Shown here: piece after piece, positions 18,980-27,781 of the stretch | Numbering within the stretch: position 1 is the first letter of the stretch | Layout of the letters: the number at the start of each line of letters is the position of its first letter | Source: Paracidovorax wautersii | GTDB taxonomy: Bacteria; Pseudomonadota; Gammaproteobacteria; Burkholderiales; Burkholderiaceae_C | Direction of reading: 5' to 3' | Assembly (NCBI RefSeq): GCF_900113035.1 | Contig: NZ_FONX01000006.1 | Location: 1-64,000, forward strand | DNA: 64,000 nucleotides | Program-made: the position numbers and the translations under genes | The notes under the pieces: model-generated | What the model was told of the DNA's origin: nothing | The model's database searches: none | What the model saw: the letters and a program-made list of their open reading frames with translations, nothing else

Positions 18980-20124
18980 GATGCGCTCCGGCCGCAGGAA
19001 TGCAACTGGCTGGAAGCGGCATCCCCGCGGCGCTTTGCCGCAGTCGTCCCCTCGGAGCGCTTCAGATGGCTCCGGAAAAGATGGGAACGGGTCTTGTGCG
19101 CGGGCCGTTGGCCCGTGAATGTGGTGAACATGCTCATCTCCAAAATGAGTGAGACGAGAGATGCCCTCGCCCCGCGGGGAAGGGATCCCCCGTCGGGTTG
19201 GTCTGCAGGCCGCAAGGGCCTCGGTTTTCGTGGCGGCGCGATTCGCGCCACCACCGTTGCACCGGCGTGGGCCTGTGCACGTTCAACGCGGCACGCGGTG
19301 GAAGCGCGGCGTCGTCAAGCATGCGAGGCGCAGCGCGATGAAGCCCGCCTCTCAGGTGCTCCGTAAGAGACGTTCCGGGGCAGTGGTGCCTCGGGCGGCG
19401 ACGCCGCAGAGAGGTCGCTGCGGTTCGCCAGCAAGCTGCAGGCAAACGCGCGCGGCCTGCGCGGATGCGCGATCGAAGCGCTCATGCTTGTTGTCTGCGC
19501 TGCATCTGCGGCAACCGAGAGTGCAGCGGGACGCGAGGGCGGGTTTCGACCGCGACGCCAGCCGAGCAGGCTGGACTCCATACGCCCGTCGCGGGGGATG
19601 GAGGCTGGGCGGACCACGATGTCCGCTGAACGCAGGCACAGTATGGTCCCGCAGAGGCTGCGGGTCATGGCAGTTGCCTTTGCGGCCACACCGAAACGAC
19701 GGAACTCGCCGCGCATTCGGCAGGAGAGGCGGCGGCGCTGGTTCAACGTGACAGCTGCGGCGTGGGATCATCGATCGCGCAAGGATGGGCGTGGAGACGC
19801 CTGACAGCGCCAGCGCGCGGCGCTCCCATGTCGGGGGTACCGTCGCACCGCAAAGGGGAAATACGTCCTATCTATAGTTTGCAGGTTTGCCCTGCATGCT
19901 GAGGTGGAGGCCTTGCCGCGATGCGGCCGGCTCCCGTTGGGCCATCGTTGCCGAGGGCTCCAACCGCTCGGCGGGAACCGCCTGCGGTGGCCGGGGCCTG
20001 GCGGCCGCGCCCTCCACCTTGCGATCCCTCGGGCGGTCCGGGCCCGGAGGGTCGGGGCCGCCATCGCGGCGTACCTGTTCATGTGCTGCACGAACGAAGG
20101 TTCGGGGCAGCGGGGAGTGAATCG
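18980..20124. other. 1.1-kb region with no supported gene
   Basis: This stretch lies between two divergent genes (zinc-ribbon protein to the left, DUF2325 protein to the right). Short open frames exist on both strands, but they are rich in Arg/Ala/Ser with no family features. A small inverted repeat TGCAGG/CCTGCA lies near 19880-19896, upstream of the DUF2325 gene. It may hold promoters, a small RNA or a decayed gene. Confidence 0.5.
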
Positions 20125-20754
20125 ATGATCGAAAGGAAGGAATCTGCGGTGCCGCCCTCAGGTTGGGAGTACGGCCATCGGCTGCGCGAGCCTGGATGCG
20201 ACCAGCGGCGCTGCAGCGAACTGCTGAGCGCGCAGGCACGGGAGATCGAGCGCCTAAGCCGCGAGGCCGTGAAGCTGCGCGCTGCGGTCATCATTCGTGA
20301 GACCGCCTTGATGTGGGAGCGCGAGGACCGGGCGGCGCTCGTCCAGGCGGCTCCGGGCCTGCCTCGCAGGGTGACGCTCGCCAGGCATGTGGAAGCGTTG
20401 CTGGCGCGCGTTCAGGAACTGATGCGCGAGCGGGCGCGCTGGCAGCGGCCTCAGGATGGCAAGGGCGAGGGAGCGCTCGCCGCCGCTGGCATGGTGTCAC
20501 AGGACACGTTTGGCGATGCGGGACTGGCGGCCGAAGGCGGCGCGGCCGTGCTCGAGGCCAGTCTCAGGGCGGCGGACCTCGTGATATGCCAGACGGGCTG
20601 CCTCAGCCACGGCGCCTACTGGCGGGTCCAGGACCACTGCAAGCGGACTGGCAAGGCTTGTGTGATGGTGGAGCGTCCTCAGGAACTGCGCATCGTGCGC
20701 ATCGGCAAGGATGGGGATGGCGAGAGCCGTTCAGGAGCCGTACGGGTTCTGTAG
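20125..20754 (+). CDS. DUF2325 domain protein
   Basis: 209 aa. The N-terminal two thirds are charged and helical (likely coiled coil, about residues 25-120). The C-terminal DUF2325 domain contains DLVICQTGCLSHGAYWRV and ends KACVMVERP. DUF2325 proteins are common on ICEs and plasmids of Proteobacteria but have no agreed function. The Cys and His of QTGCLSHG could be functional. ATG 20125 gives the best N terminus. Confidence 0.72.
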   Translation: MIERKESAVPPSGWEYGHRLREPGCDQRRCSELLSAQAREIERLSREAVKLRAAVIIRETALMWEREDRAALVQAAPGLPRRVTLARHVEALLARVQELMRERARWQRPQDGKGEGALAAAGMVSQDTFGDAGLAAEGGAAVLEASLRAADLVICQTGCLSHGAYWRVQDHCKRTGKACVMVERPQELRIVRIGKDGDGESRSGAVRVL

Positions 20755-20813
20755 TTGCCCGGCCATCGCCTTCGGCCATGTGCTGATTGCGCGGCGCAGT
20801 CGCCGCCGGCAGA

Positions 20814-22250
20814 TCAGTCGATCACGCTGAGCAGAGAGGGATTCTGCGCCAGCAGCCCCCGCACACGCTGCAGGGCGATGGTGACGTCTTCCCGCGACGG
20901 GACCGCGCCGGTGGCGATGCGCACGGCGTTGGGCGCCGAGGCCGGGTCGAGCGAGAAGACCTTGGCCGGCGCCACCACCACGCCCGCTCGCCGCAGCCGC
21001 ATCGCGAAGTCCGACGCGTCCCAGGGGACGGGCAGCGGCAGCCAGAAGAACAGCGCCTCGTCCGGTACGTGCGCGGCGTGTTCCCCCAGCAGCTGCCGGG
21101 CCAGCCCCTGGCGCTCCTGCGCCTCCGTGCGGACCTGCTTGATCAGTTTGGCCATCTGGCCATGGCGGATCAGGTGCGTGGCCAGCGCCGCCTCCAGCGG
21201 CGGGACTGTCTGCATGGTGGCGCGCAGGATCTCCGCGAGGCGCTCGGCCTTCTCGGCATCCGGCGCCACGACGTAGGCGACGCGCAGGCTGGGCGAGATG
21301 AGCTTTGCCAGCCCGAAGACCGAATAGGTGAGTTCCGGGGCCAGCGTGCCCAGCAGCGGGGGCGGGTCGCGGTGCAGGCCGCCGTAGGCATCGTCCTCCA
21401 CGAGGGTGAGGCCGCGCCGGCGCGCGACCTCGACGAGCGCGCGGCGCCTGCGCAGGCCCATCACCGCGCCGCTCGGGTTCTGCAGCGTCGGCACGCAGTA
21501 CAGCACCGTGGCCTGCGACGCCTGCGCCGCGGCGTCCAGGGCGTCCGGCAGGATGCCTTCGGCGTCCAGCGCGACCGGCACGAGTTCGATGCCCAGCACC
21601 GTGGCCAGGGTGCGCATGGTCGGCCAGCACATCGCTTCCACCAGCAGCCGGCCGCCGGTTCCCACGAGGCTGGACAGCAAGCCGATCAGTGCGTTGCGCG
21701 CGCCCGAGGCCATGGCCAGGCGGCCGCCCACCTCCAGGTCGAAGCGCGGCTGCAGCCAGTCGCGGCCGGCCGCGAGGTCCAGCGCCGGCACCGTGCCGGC
21801 GCGACGTGCCAGGAAGTCAAAGCTGCGGTCGCCGGTCAGCCGCGCCACCGCGGCCGCCAGCGTCGATGCGATCTCCAGGTTCGGCGGCCACGTGGAAGTG
21901 AGGTCGATAGGCTCGCGCACCCCCTCCTCGGGCGCCGGCTCGGCGACGGTGCGCGCGAAGCCCTTTTCCGCCGCCACGAAGGTGCCCTGCCCATGGCGCG
22001 ACTGCACGAGGCCGATGCGCTTGGCCTCATCGTAGGCGCGCGTGACGGTCGTGAAGTTAACGCCCAGCTGCCGGGCCATGTCGCGCTGGGAAGGCAGCGG
22101 CGCTCCGGGCGAAAGCCTTCCCTCCCGGACCTCTTGGGCCAGCAGTTCAACGATGCGCAGATACAGCGGGCCGCCCATCGCTTCGATGGCGGCCTGCCAG
22201 CGCGCGGACTTCTCCTCTCCGCCTGCTTGCGGTCTACGTACAGATGACAT
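20814..22250 (-). CDS. MocR-type (GntR + aminotransferase) transcription regulator
   Basis: About 478 aa. A winged GntR helix-turn-helix (about 15-85, with LPSQRDMARQLGVNFTTVTR) is joined to a class I aminotransferase-like domain that binds PLP (VEDDAYGG, SVFGLAKLISPSLRVAYV with the Schiff-base Lys). MocR proteins sense an amino compound or PLP itself and control neighbouring genes. It is divergent from the metabolic operon starting at 22337, with 86 bases between, and is its likely regulator. The start at 22250 (MSSVRRPQ) is preferred over 22334, which would run through the divergent promoter. Confidence 0.88.
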   Translation of the reverse strand: MSSVRRPQAGGEEKSARWQAAIEAMGGPLYLRIVELLAQEVREGRLSPGAPLPSQRDMARQLGVNFTTVTRAYDEAKRIGLVQSRHGQGTFVAAEKGFARTVAEPAPEEGVREPIDLTSTWPPNLEIASTLAAAVARLTGDRSFDFLARRAGTVPALDLAAGRDWLQPRFDLEVGGRLAMASGARNALIGLLSSLVGTGGRLLVEAMCWPTMRTLATVLGIELVPVALDAEGILPDALDAAAQASQATVLYCVPTLQNPSGAVMGLRRRRALVEVARRRGLTLVEDDAYGGLHRDPPPLLGTLAPELTYSVFGLAKLISPSLRVAYVVAPDAEKAERLAEILRATMQTVPPLEAALATHLIRHGQMAKLIKQVRTEAQERQGLARQLLGEHAAHVPDEALFFWLPLPVPWDASDFAMRLRRAGVVVAPAKVFSLDPASAPNAVRIATGAVPSREDVTIALQRVRGLLAQNPSLLSVID

Positions 22251-22299
22251 ACACTTCTTGTGCGATATAAGTGAACTGTACGGGAAATCTCCATACAGT
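22238..22299. promoter_or_regulatory. Repeated TACAG half-sites: probable MocR operator
   Basis: ACTGTACGG (22275-22283) and CCATACAGT (22291-22299) form an inverted repeat with a 7-base spacer. A third half-site, GTACAG (22238-22243), lies in the start of the regulator gene, reading GTACAG against CTGTAC at 22276-22281. All three fall in or next to the 86-base divergent promoter region, as expected for a regulator that controls itself and the facing operon. Confidence 0.55.
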
Positions 22300-22336
22300 T
22301 TGATCTCATGGGTGTCAGCGGACAAAGGAGCCAAGT

Positions 22337-23347
22337 ATGAGTGAAGCGGGTGCGGTGGTGGTCGGCAGCGGAATCATGGGGCGGGACATCGCCGCGATCT
22401 TCCTGAATGCGGGTTGGCAGACGCAGGTCGTGGCGCCCGCGTCCGGGGAGTGGGACGCGGTGCGGCGCCACGTGGCCCAGTCGGTGTCCCAGATGGGCGG
22501 GCAACTGTATGGCGACCTGTTGCACCTGCGGCCGGCGCTGGATGCGGTGGACTGGTCCGGCGTGGAAATCGTCATCGAGTCCGTGACCGAACGGCTCGAG
22601 GTCAAGCAGGGGGTGTTCGCGCAGCTCGACGCGATGGTGCCCCGGCACGTGCCCATCGGTTCCAACAGCAGCGGCATGCGCATCACGGACATCGCCCGCG
22701 CCTGCAGCAGCCGGGAGCGCATGGCCAACGCGCACTTCTTCCTGCCCGCCCACCTCGTGCCGCTCGTGGAAATCGCGCGGGGCGAATTCACACGGGGCGA
22801 GACGATGGACCGCCTGATGCGGATCTTCTCGGACGTCGGGCGGATCCCCGTGCGCGTCAACCGGGACGTGCCGGGCTTCCTAGCCAACCGCATCCAGCAC
22901 GCGCTGATGCGAGAGGCGTTCTCGGTCATCGACGAGGGCCTCGCGACGCCCGAGGACGTTGACGCAGCGGTGCGCTTCGGCTTCGGCTTCCGGTACGTGG
23001 CGGCGGGGCCGATCCTGCAGAAGGAGTTCGCGGGACTGGACACGCAGTTTGCGGCGGCCTCGTCGATCTACCCGACCCTGTGCAACGACAGCGTGCCCAG
23101 CCGCACGCTGCGCGAGAAGGTGGCCGATGGCCGCTTCGGCACCAAGAGCGGGCACGGCTTCTGGCGCTGGACGGACGAGCAGATCGCGCGCGAGCGGTCG
23201 CGCTACGAACAGGTGCTGCTGCAGGCACAGCGGCTGCTCGCGCCCTCGGCGCTGCCGGGCACGGCGGAGCCGGGCGAGGGCGGGGCGGCCCCGGCCGCAT
23301 GGGCGCCGGCGGCGGCACAAGAAGTGGTGGGGAGCGGCACGCCATGA
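22337..23347 (+). CDS. 3-hydroxyacyl-CoA / hydroxy-acid dehydrogenase family protein
   Basis: 336 aa. An N-terminal Rossmann fold (VVGSGIMGRDIAAIF, NAD-binding GxGxxG) and the 3HAD signature region (SNSSGMRI, HFFLPAHLVPLVEI, VNRDVPGFLANRIQ) are followed by the helical dimerisation domain. FadB-type and carnitine/3-hydroxy-acid dehydrogenases share this fold; HFFLPAHL replaces the usual HFFNP. It probably oxidises a 3-hydroxy acid or its CoA ester with NAD. It is the first gene of the MocR-linked operon and overlaps the next by ATGA. Confidence 0.8.
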   Translation: MSEAGAVVVGSGIMGRDIAAIFLNAGWQTQVVAPASGEWDAVRRHVAQSVSQMGGQLYGDLLHLRPALDAVDWSGVEIVIESVTERLEVKQGVFAQLDAMVPRHVPIGSNSSGMRITDIARACSSRERMANAHFFLPAHLVPLVEIARGEFTRGETMDRLMRIFSDVGRIPVRVNRDVPGFLANRIQHALMREAFSVIDEGLATPEDVDAAVRFGFGFRYVAAGPILQKEFAGLDTQFAAASSIYPTLCNDSVPSRTLREKVADGRFGTKSGHGFWRWTDEQIARERSRYEQVLLQAQRLLAPSALPGTAEPGEGGAAPAAWAPAAAQEVVGSGTP

Positions 23348-24366
23348 CGACCCCCGTGATCCCGGAGACGGAGCGCTCCCCGGTCGACGTGCAGGCCATC
23401 CACCGGGCCGCCCAGCGGCTGCAAGGATGGGCCGTCACCACGCCGCTGTTGCGCTGCGATGAACTGGACGCGCATGCCGGCGGGCGCGTCTACCTCAAGG
23501 CCGAGAACCTCCAGCGCAGCGGTTCGTTCAAGTTCCGCGGCGCCTGCAACCGCATCCTGGCCTTGACGCCTGGCGCGCGCGCGCGCGGCGTGGTGGCCTA
23601 CTCCTCGGGCAACCATGCCCTCGCGGTCTCGCAGGCGGGCCGGATGCTGGACGTGGCCGCCACGGTCATCATGCCGGCCGACGCGCCGGCCATCAAGATC
23701 GAGGGCTGCCGCGCGAGCGGCGCGACGGTGCTGTTGTACGACCGCGAACACGAGGACCGCGAAGCCATCGGCCGGCGGCTCGTGGTGGAGCAAGGCCTGA
23801 CGCTGGTGCCGCCCTTCGACGATGCGCTGGTCATGGCGGGCGCAGGCACCGGCGCGCTGGAGGCCGTCGCGCAGATGCAGGGGCAGCGCGTGGACACGGC
23901 GCTGGTGTGCTGCAGCGGCGGCGGCCTCGCGGCGGGGTGGACCCTGGCGCTGCGCGCGGCATGGCCCGATGCCCGCATCGTGGTGGTCGAGCCCGAGGGA
24001 TTCGACGACACGGGGCGCTCGCTCCGGTCGGACAGTGCGCAGACCAATGCGCGCAGGTCCGGCTCCATCCAGGACGCGCTGCTCGCTCCTGCGCCGGGCC
24101 AACTGACCCTGCCGGTGCTGCGGACCCACGCGGCGCAGGGCGTCACCGTCTCGGACGCCGAGGCGCTGGAGGCCATGTTCTTCGCCTTCGCCGCGCTCAA
24201 GCTCGTGCTCGAGCCGGGCGGGGCCGCACCGCTCGCGGCCGTGCTGGCGCGCAAGGTCGCGCTCGAGGGCCGCAACACCCTGGTGGTCTGCTCGGGCGGC
24301 AACGTCGATCCGGCGGTGTTCGCGCGCTGCCTGTCCCTGGGCACGGAGCGGGGAGGACGGGCATGA
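23344..24366 (+). CDS. PLP-dependent serine/threonine dehydratase-like enzyme
   Basis: A 340-aa fold-type II PLP enzyme. The Schiff-base Lys lies in RSGSFKFRGA, the substrate loop is SSGNHA, and the phosphate-binding glycines are in CSGGGLAAG. Relatives include threonine and serine dehydratases, threo-3-hydroxyaspartate dehydratase and serine racemase. It has no C-terminal ACT regulatory domain, so it is a catabolic-type enzyme. A RidA gene follows directly, which fits a reaction that releases an enamine/imine. Its 5' end overlaps the dehydrogenase gene (ATGA) and its 3' end overlaps ridA. Confidence 0.84.
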   Translation: MTTPVIPETERSPVDVQAIHRAAQRLQGWAVTTPLLRCDELDAHAGGRVYLKAENLQRSGSFKFRGACNRILALTPGARARGVVAYSSGNHALAVSQAGRMLDVAATVIMPADAPAIKIEGCRASGATVLLYDREHEDREAIGRRLVVEQGLTLVPPFDDALVMAGAGTGALEAVAQMQGQRVDTALVCCSGGGLAAGWTLALRAAWPDARIVVVEPEGFDDTGRSLRSDSAQTNARRSGSIQDALLAPAPGQLTLPVLRTHAAQGVTVSDAEALEAMFFAFAALKLVLEPGGAAPLAAVLARKVALEGRNTLVVCSGGNVDPAVFARCLSLGTERGGRA

Positions 24367-24887
24367 CGACCGCAGCGACCCGCTCGCCCGAGCAGCGCGT
24401 GCGCGAGCTTGGCCTGGCGATCCCGGAGGACGTCGCGCCGGCCGCCCACTACGAATTGGTGACCGTGCACGGCGGCCTGCTGTACCTAAGCGGACAGCTG
24501 CCGCGCGTGGACGGCCGCGTCGCGGTGACCGGCTGCGTCGGCGGCGGCGTCAGCCTGGAGCAGGCGCGCGAGGGTGCGCGCCTGTGCACGCTGCGCGCCA
24601 TGGCCGTGCTGCGGCAGGCGCTCGGCTCGCTGGACCGCGTCGAGCGCGTCCTCAAGCTGCAGGTCTTCGTGCACAGCGACCCCGCCTTCACGCGGCACAG
24701 CGATGTGGCCGACGCGGCCTCCGACCTGTTGGTCGAACTCTTCGGGTCCGCCGGCCGCGCCGCGCGCACCGCCATCGGCGCCGCCCAGCTTCCTCAGGGC
24801 GCCAGCGTCGAGCTCGATCTGATCGTCGCCTCCACGGCGGCGGTCCCGTCTTCCAAGGAGCCTTCTCACCATGCCATCCACCGCTGA
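24363..24887 (+). CDS. RidA family enamine/imine deaminase
   Basis: 174 aa of the YjgF/YER057c/UK114 fold. SGQLPRVDG and the key Arg segment AARTAIGAAQLPQGASVELD match RidA-type proteins, which hydrolyse reactive enamines/imines to keto acids and ammonia. It is longer than housekeeping RidA (about 128 aa), as in cluster-specific Rid subgroups. It overlaps the dehydratase gene by ATGA and its 3' end overlaps the aminotransferase start, so it is firmly within the operon and probably finishes the dehydratase reaction. Confidence 0.86.
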   Translation: MTTAATRSPEQRVRELGLAIPEDVAPAAHYELVTVHGGLLYLSGQLPRVDGRVAVTGCVGGGVSLEQAREGARLCTLRAMAVLRQALGSLDRVERVLKLQVFVHSDPAFTRHSDVADAASDLLVELFGSAGRAARTAIGAAQLPQGASVELDLIVASTAAVPSSKEPSHHAIHR

Positions 24888-26199
24888 AGCCTTCATGGCC
24901 CCCGGACCGACAGCCGGGGCCGCCCCGGAGTCCCTGACCCCGCCGTCCGGTGCCTGGACGCCTGACGAGCGCCTGCGATGGCAGGCCCGCTTCGACGCCT
25001 TCAAGGCACGCGGCCTGCGCATCGACATGACGCGCGGCAAGCCCTGCACCGAGCAGGTGGCGCTGTCGGACGCGATGCTCGACTGGCCCGGCGTCGGTGG
25101 CCACCGGACGCAGGAGGGGGGCGATGCGCGCAACTACTACGGCAGCCCGCTGGGCCTGCTGGAAGCGCGCACGCTCTTCGCGCCCATGCTCGATGCGCCG
25201 CCCGAGCAGGTCGCGGTGGCCAACAATTCCAGCCTCGCGCTGATGCACGACACGCTCGTGTACGCCCTGCTGCACGGGGTGCCGGGCGGCGCGGCGCCCT
25301 GGCATGGCCAGGGGGCGAGGTTCCTCTGCCCGGTTCCGGGCTACGACCGGCACTTCGCGATCTGCGAGGCCTACGGCATCGAGATGGTGCCGGTGCCCCT
25401 CACGGGGCACGGGCCCGACATGGATGCCGTCGAGGCGCTGGTCCGCGACCCGCGGGTCAAGGGCATGTGGTGCGTGCCGGTCTACAGCAACCCCACGGGC
25501 GAGACCTACGCGCCCGAGGTCGTCGAGCGGCTGGCGCGCATGGCGACCGGCGCGCCGGACTTCCGGATCTTCTGGGACAACGCCTATGCCGTGCACCATC
25601 TCACCGACGTGGAGGAATCGGTGCCGGGCATCCTCGCGCTGTGCGCGCAGGCCGGCCACGCGGATCGGCCGCTGGTCTTCGGGTCGACGTCCAAGATCAC
25701 CTTCGCGGGCGGCGGCCTGGGCCTGCTGGCGGCCTCGCCGGCCAACCTCGCCTGGTACGCCCGGCATGCGGGCGTCCGCTCGATCGGGCCCGACAAGCTC
25801 AACCAGCTGCGCCACGTGCGGCTGCTGCGCGACCACGCCGGGCTGCGCGCGCACATGGCCCGCCATCGCGCCATCCTCGGGCCCAAGTTCGCCTTGGTCG
25901 AAGCCTGCCTGCGGCGCGAGCTGGCGGGCCGCGGGCTCGCCAACTGGACCACGCCGCGTGGCGGCTACTTCGTGAGCCTGCAGGTACGCGACGGCAGCGC
26001 CCGGCGCGTCGTGGCGCTTGCCCAGGAACTGGGCATCGCGCTGGTGCCGGCGGGCAAGGCCTTTCCCCTCGGGCACGACCCGCGCGACAGCCATCTGCGC
26101 CTGGCGCCGAGCTTTCCGGGCCTGCAGGAGCTGGAGCAGGCGATGGAAGGCATCTGCCTGAGCGTCCTGCTCGCCACGACCGAGGAGGTGCTGCCATGA
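24871..26199 (+). CDS. Aminotransferase, class I-like (Aminotran_MocR / AspT type)
   Basis: 442 aa. Residues 45-430 match the unusual aspartate-aminotransferase group found in Corynebacterium-like AspT. Visible are NYYGSPLGLLEAR, VYSNPTGETY, FWDNAYAVHH and the PLP Lys in FGSTSKITFAGGG. It should move an amino group between an amino acid (often Asp/Glu) and a keto acid. Unlike the MocR regulator it has no DNA-binding domain. It is in the middle of the operon, overlapping ridA by 17 bp and the cupin gene by 4 bp. Confidence 0.85.
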   Translation: MPSTAEAFMAPGPTAGAAPESLTPPSGAWTPDERLRWQARFDAFKARGLRIDMTRGKPCTEQVALSDAMLDWPGVGGHRTQEGGDARNYYGSPLGLLEARTLFAPMLDAPPEQVAVANNSSLALMHDTLVYALLHGVPGGAAPWHGQGARFLCPVPGYDRHFAICEAYGIEMVPVPLTGHGPDMDAVEALVRDPRVKGMWCVPVYSNPTGETYAPEVVERLARMATGAPDFRIFWDNAYAVHHLTDVEESVPGILALCAQAGHADRPLVFGSTSKITFAGGGLGLLAASPANLAWYARHAGVRSIGPDKLNQLRHVRLLRDHAGLRAHMARHRAILGPKFALVEACLRRELAGRGLANWTTPRGGYFVSLQVRDGSARRVVALAQELGIALVPAGKAFPLGHDPRDSHLRLAPSFPGLQELEQAMEGICLSVLLATTEEVLP

Positions 26200-26714
26200 A
26201 GGGCCACCTGATCGCCTTCGCTGACTACTTGGCGCGCACCGCCCAGCCCGTGGGCCGGCCCGCCATCTGGCGCAAGCCCGATGTGGGCGCGGCCCTGGCG
26301 GCCCAGCCGAGCAGCCCGCAGCGGCTCACGCGGGCCATGGCGCTCACGCGCAGCGACGAGCCCGGGGCCTTCGCCCTGAACGGCAGCATCTCCCTGATCG
26401 TCCAGGCTCTGGGGCCCGGCGAGCGCGGACGCATGCACAGCCATTCGTTCTGGCACCTGTACTTCGTGCTCAAGGGGCAGGGCGCCTCGGAGATCGCCGG
26501 CGAGCGCATCACCTGGTCGGACGGCGACAGCTTCTACGTGCCGGCCTGGGTCGCGCACGACCTGCAGAACCTCAGCGACACCGAGGACGCCATCGTCTAT
26601 TCCGCGCAGAACCTGCCCGAGCAGGCCTTCAGCGGCGCCCTCATGCGCAGGGAGCCAGGCGGCGGCTACGCGCACATCGCCTCGGATCTTCCCGCGGAGG
26701 CCGCCAGGGACTGA
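26196..26714 (+). CDS. Cupin-domain protein
   Basis: A 172-aa single-cupin protein. Motif 1 appears as MHSHSFWHLYFVLKGQG (metal His residues) and motif 2 as GDSFYVPAWVAHDL. It could be a metal-dependent dioxygenase or isomerase, or a small-molecule sensor; sequence alone does not choose. It overlaps the aminotransferase stop by ATGA. A gap of 84 bases follows before the binding-protein gene. Confidence 0.75.
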   Translation: MKGHLIAFADYLARTAQPVGRPAIWRKPDVGAALAAQPSSPQRLTRAMALTRSDEPGAFALNGSISLIVQALGPGERGRMHSHSFWHLYFVLKGQGASEIAGERITWSDGDSFYVPAWVAHDLQNLSDTEDAIVYSAQNLPEQAFSGALMRREPGGGYAHIASDLPAEAARD

Positions 26715-26798
26715 GCGGCGCGGCGCCCGCGCATGCCTCGCTTCCGCCCTTCCTCACGCCGTCCCTTTCCCATCCCTCAACCCGTTTCAGGAGTTCCC

Positions 26799-27779
26799 AT
26801 GCATCTCGCCCGATTCCTGCGCGCGGCCACGGCCGCCCTCGGCCTGTTCGCCGCGCTCGCCACGCATGCCCAGTCGCTCGGCGACCGGCCGGTGCGTCTC
26901 ATCGTTCCCTTCGCCCCCGGGGGCGCCACGGACATCGTGGCGCGCGCGGTTTCGGACGCGCTGGGGCGCGAGCTCGGCCAGCCCGTCATCGTCGAGAACC
27001 GCCCGGGCGCGGGCGGCTCCGTCGGCGCGAACTTCGTCTCCAAGGCGCCGCCCGACGGCACCGTGCTGGGCCTGGCCACCGTCTCCACGATGGCGACCAA
27101 TCCGGCCATCAACCCGAAGAACCCGTACGACCCGGTCACGGGCTTCACGCCGGTCATCACGCTCGCCACCGTGCCCGTGGTGCTCGCCGTCAACGCCGCC
27201 AGGCTGCCGGTGAACAGCCTCGAGGAGCTGGTCGCACGGCTCAAGCGCTGCCCGGTGCCCTGTACCTTCGCGTCGGCGGGCACGGGCGGCGTCGGCCACC
27301 TGGACGGCGAGCTGTTCAAGGCGGTGTCCGGCACCGACCTGGTCCACGTGCCCTACAAGGGCGCGGGCCCCGCCATCTCGGACCTGCTGGCGGGGCAGGT
27401 GGACATGATGTTCGACAACCTGCCGTCGATGCTCCCGCACATCCAGTCGGGTGCGCTGCGCGGCATTGCCGTCATGAGCGCGCAGCGCAGTCCCAGCCTG
27501 CCGCAGGTGCCCACGTTCACCGAGGCCGGCATGCCCGCGCTCGACAACACGGCGTGGATGGGGCTGGTCGCCCCGCCCAAGCTGCCGCAGGCGCTCCACG
27601 ACAAGCTCCAGGCCGCGGCGGCGCGCGCGCTGGAGGATCCGGTCGTGCGCCAGCGCTTCGAGAAGGCCGGCATCCGGCCCGTCGGCGGCACCTCGGCCGC
27701 GTTCGCGGCGCTGATCGAGCGCGAACTGGCCGTGCGCCGCAAGATCGTCGCGGAACGCCAGCTCAAACTCGAGCCGTGA
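26799..27779 (+). CDS. Bug/TctC-family periplasmic binding protein 1
   Basis: 326 aa with a signal peptide (cleavage near THAQSLG). The start of the mature protein, RPVRLIVPFAPGGATDIVAR, is the Bug hallmark, with later GAGGSVGANF and HVPYKGAGPAISDLLAGQVDMMF. Bug proteins carry carboxylates, amino acids or other acids to tripartite TctAB permeases. No tctA/tctB lies here, as is usual for orphan Bug genes in Burkholderiales. CAGGAG before ATG 26799 fixes the start. It suggests that the operon handles an imported acidic compound. Confidence 0.9.
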   Translation: MHLARFLRAATAALGLFAALATHAQSLGDRPVRLIVPFAPGGATDIVARAVSDALGRELGQPVIVENRPGAGGSVGANFVSKAPPDGTVLGLATVSTMATNPAINPKNPYDPVTGFTPVITLATVPVVLAVNAARLPVNSLEELVARLKRCPVPCTFASAGTGGVGHLDGELFKAVSGTDLVHVPYKGAGPAISDLLAGQVDMMFDNLPSMLPHIQSGALRGIAVMSAQRSPSLPQVPTFTEAGMPALDNTAWMGLVAPPKLPQALHDKLQAAAARALEDPVVRQRFEKAGIRPVGGTSAAFAALIERELAVRRKIVAERQLKLEP

Positions 27780-27781
27780 GC

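Noticed and set aside
17168-19366. 732-aa plus-strand ORF opposite the GHKL ATPase
   Set aside because: Its composition is typical of an antisense shadow, while the minus strand shows intact N, G1 and G2 boxes.
20814-26199. Ectoine/hydroxyectoine degradation cluster (enuR-eut/doe)
   Set aside because: The MocR regulator and dehydratase fit, but the ectoine hydrolase, deacetylase and TRAP/ABC transporter genes are absent.
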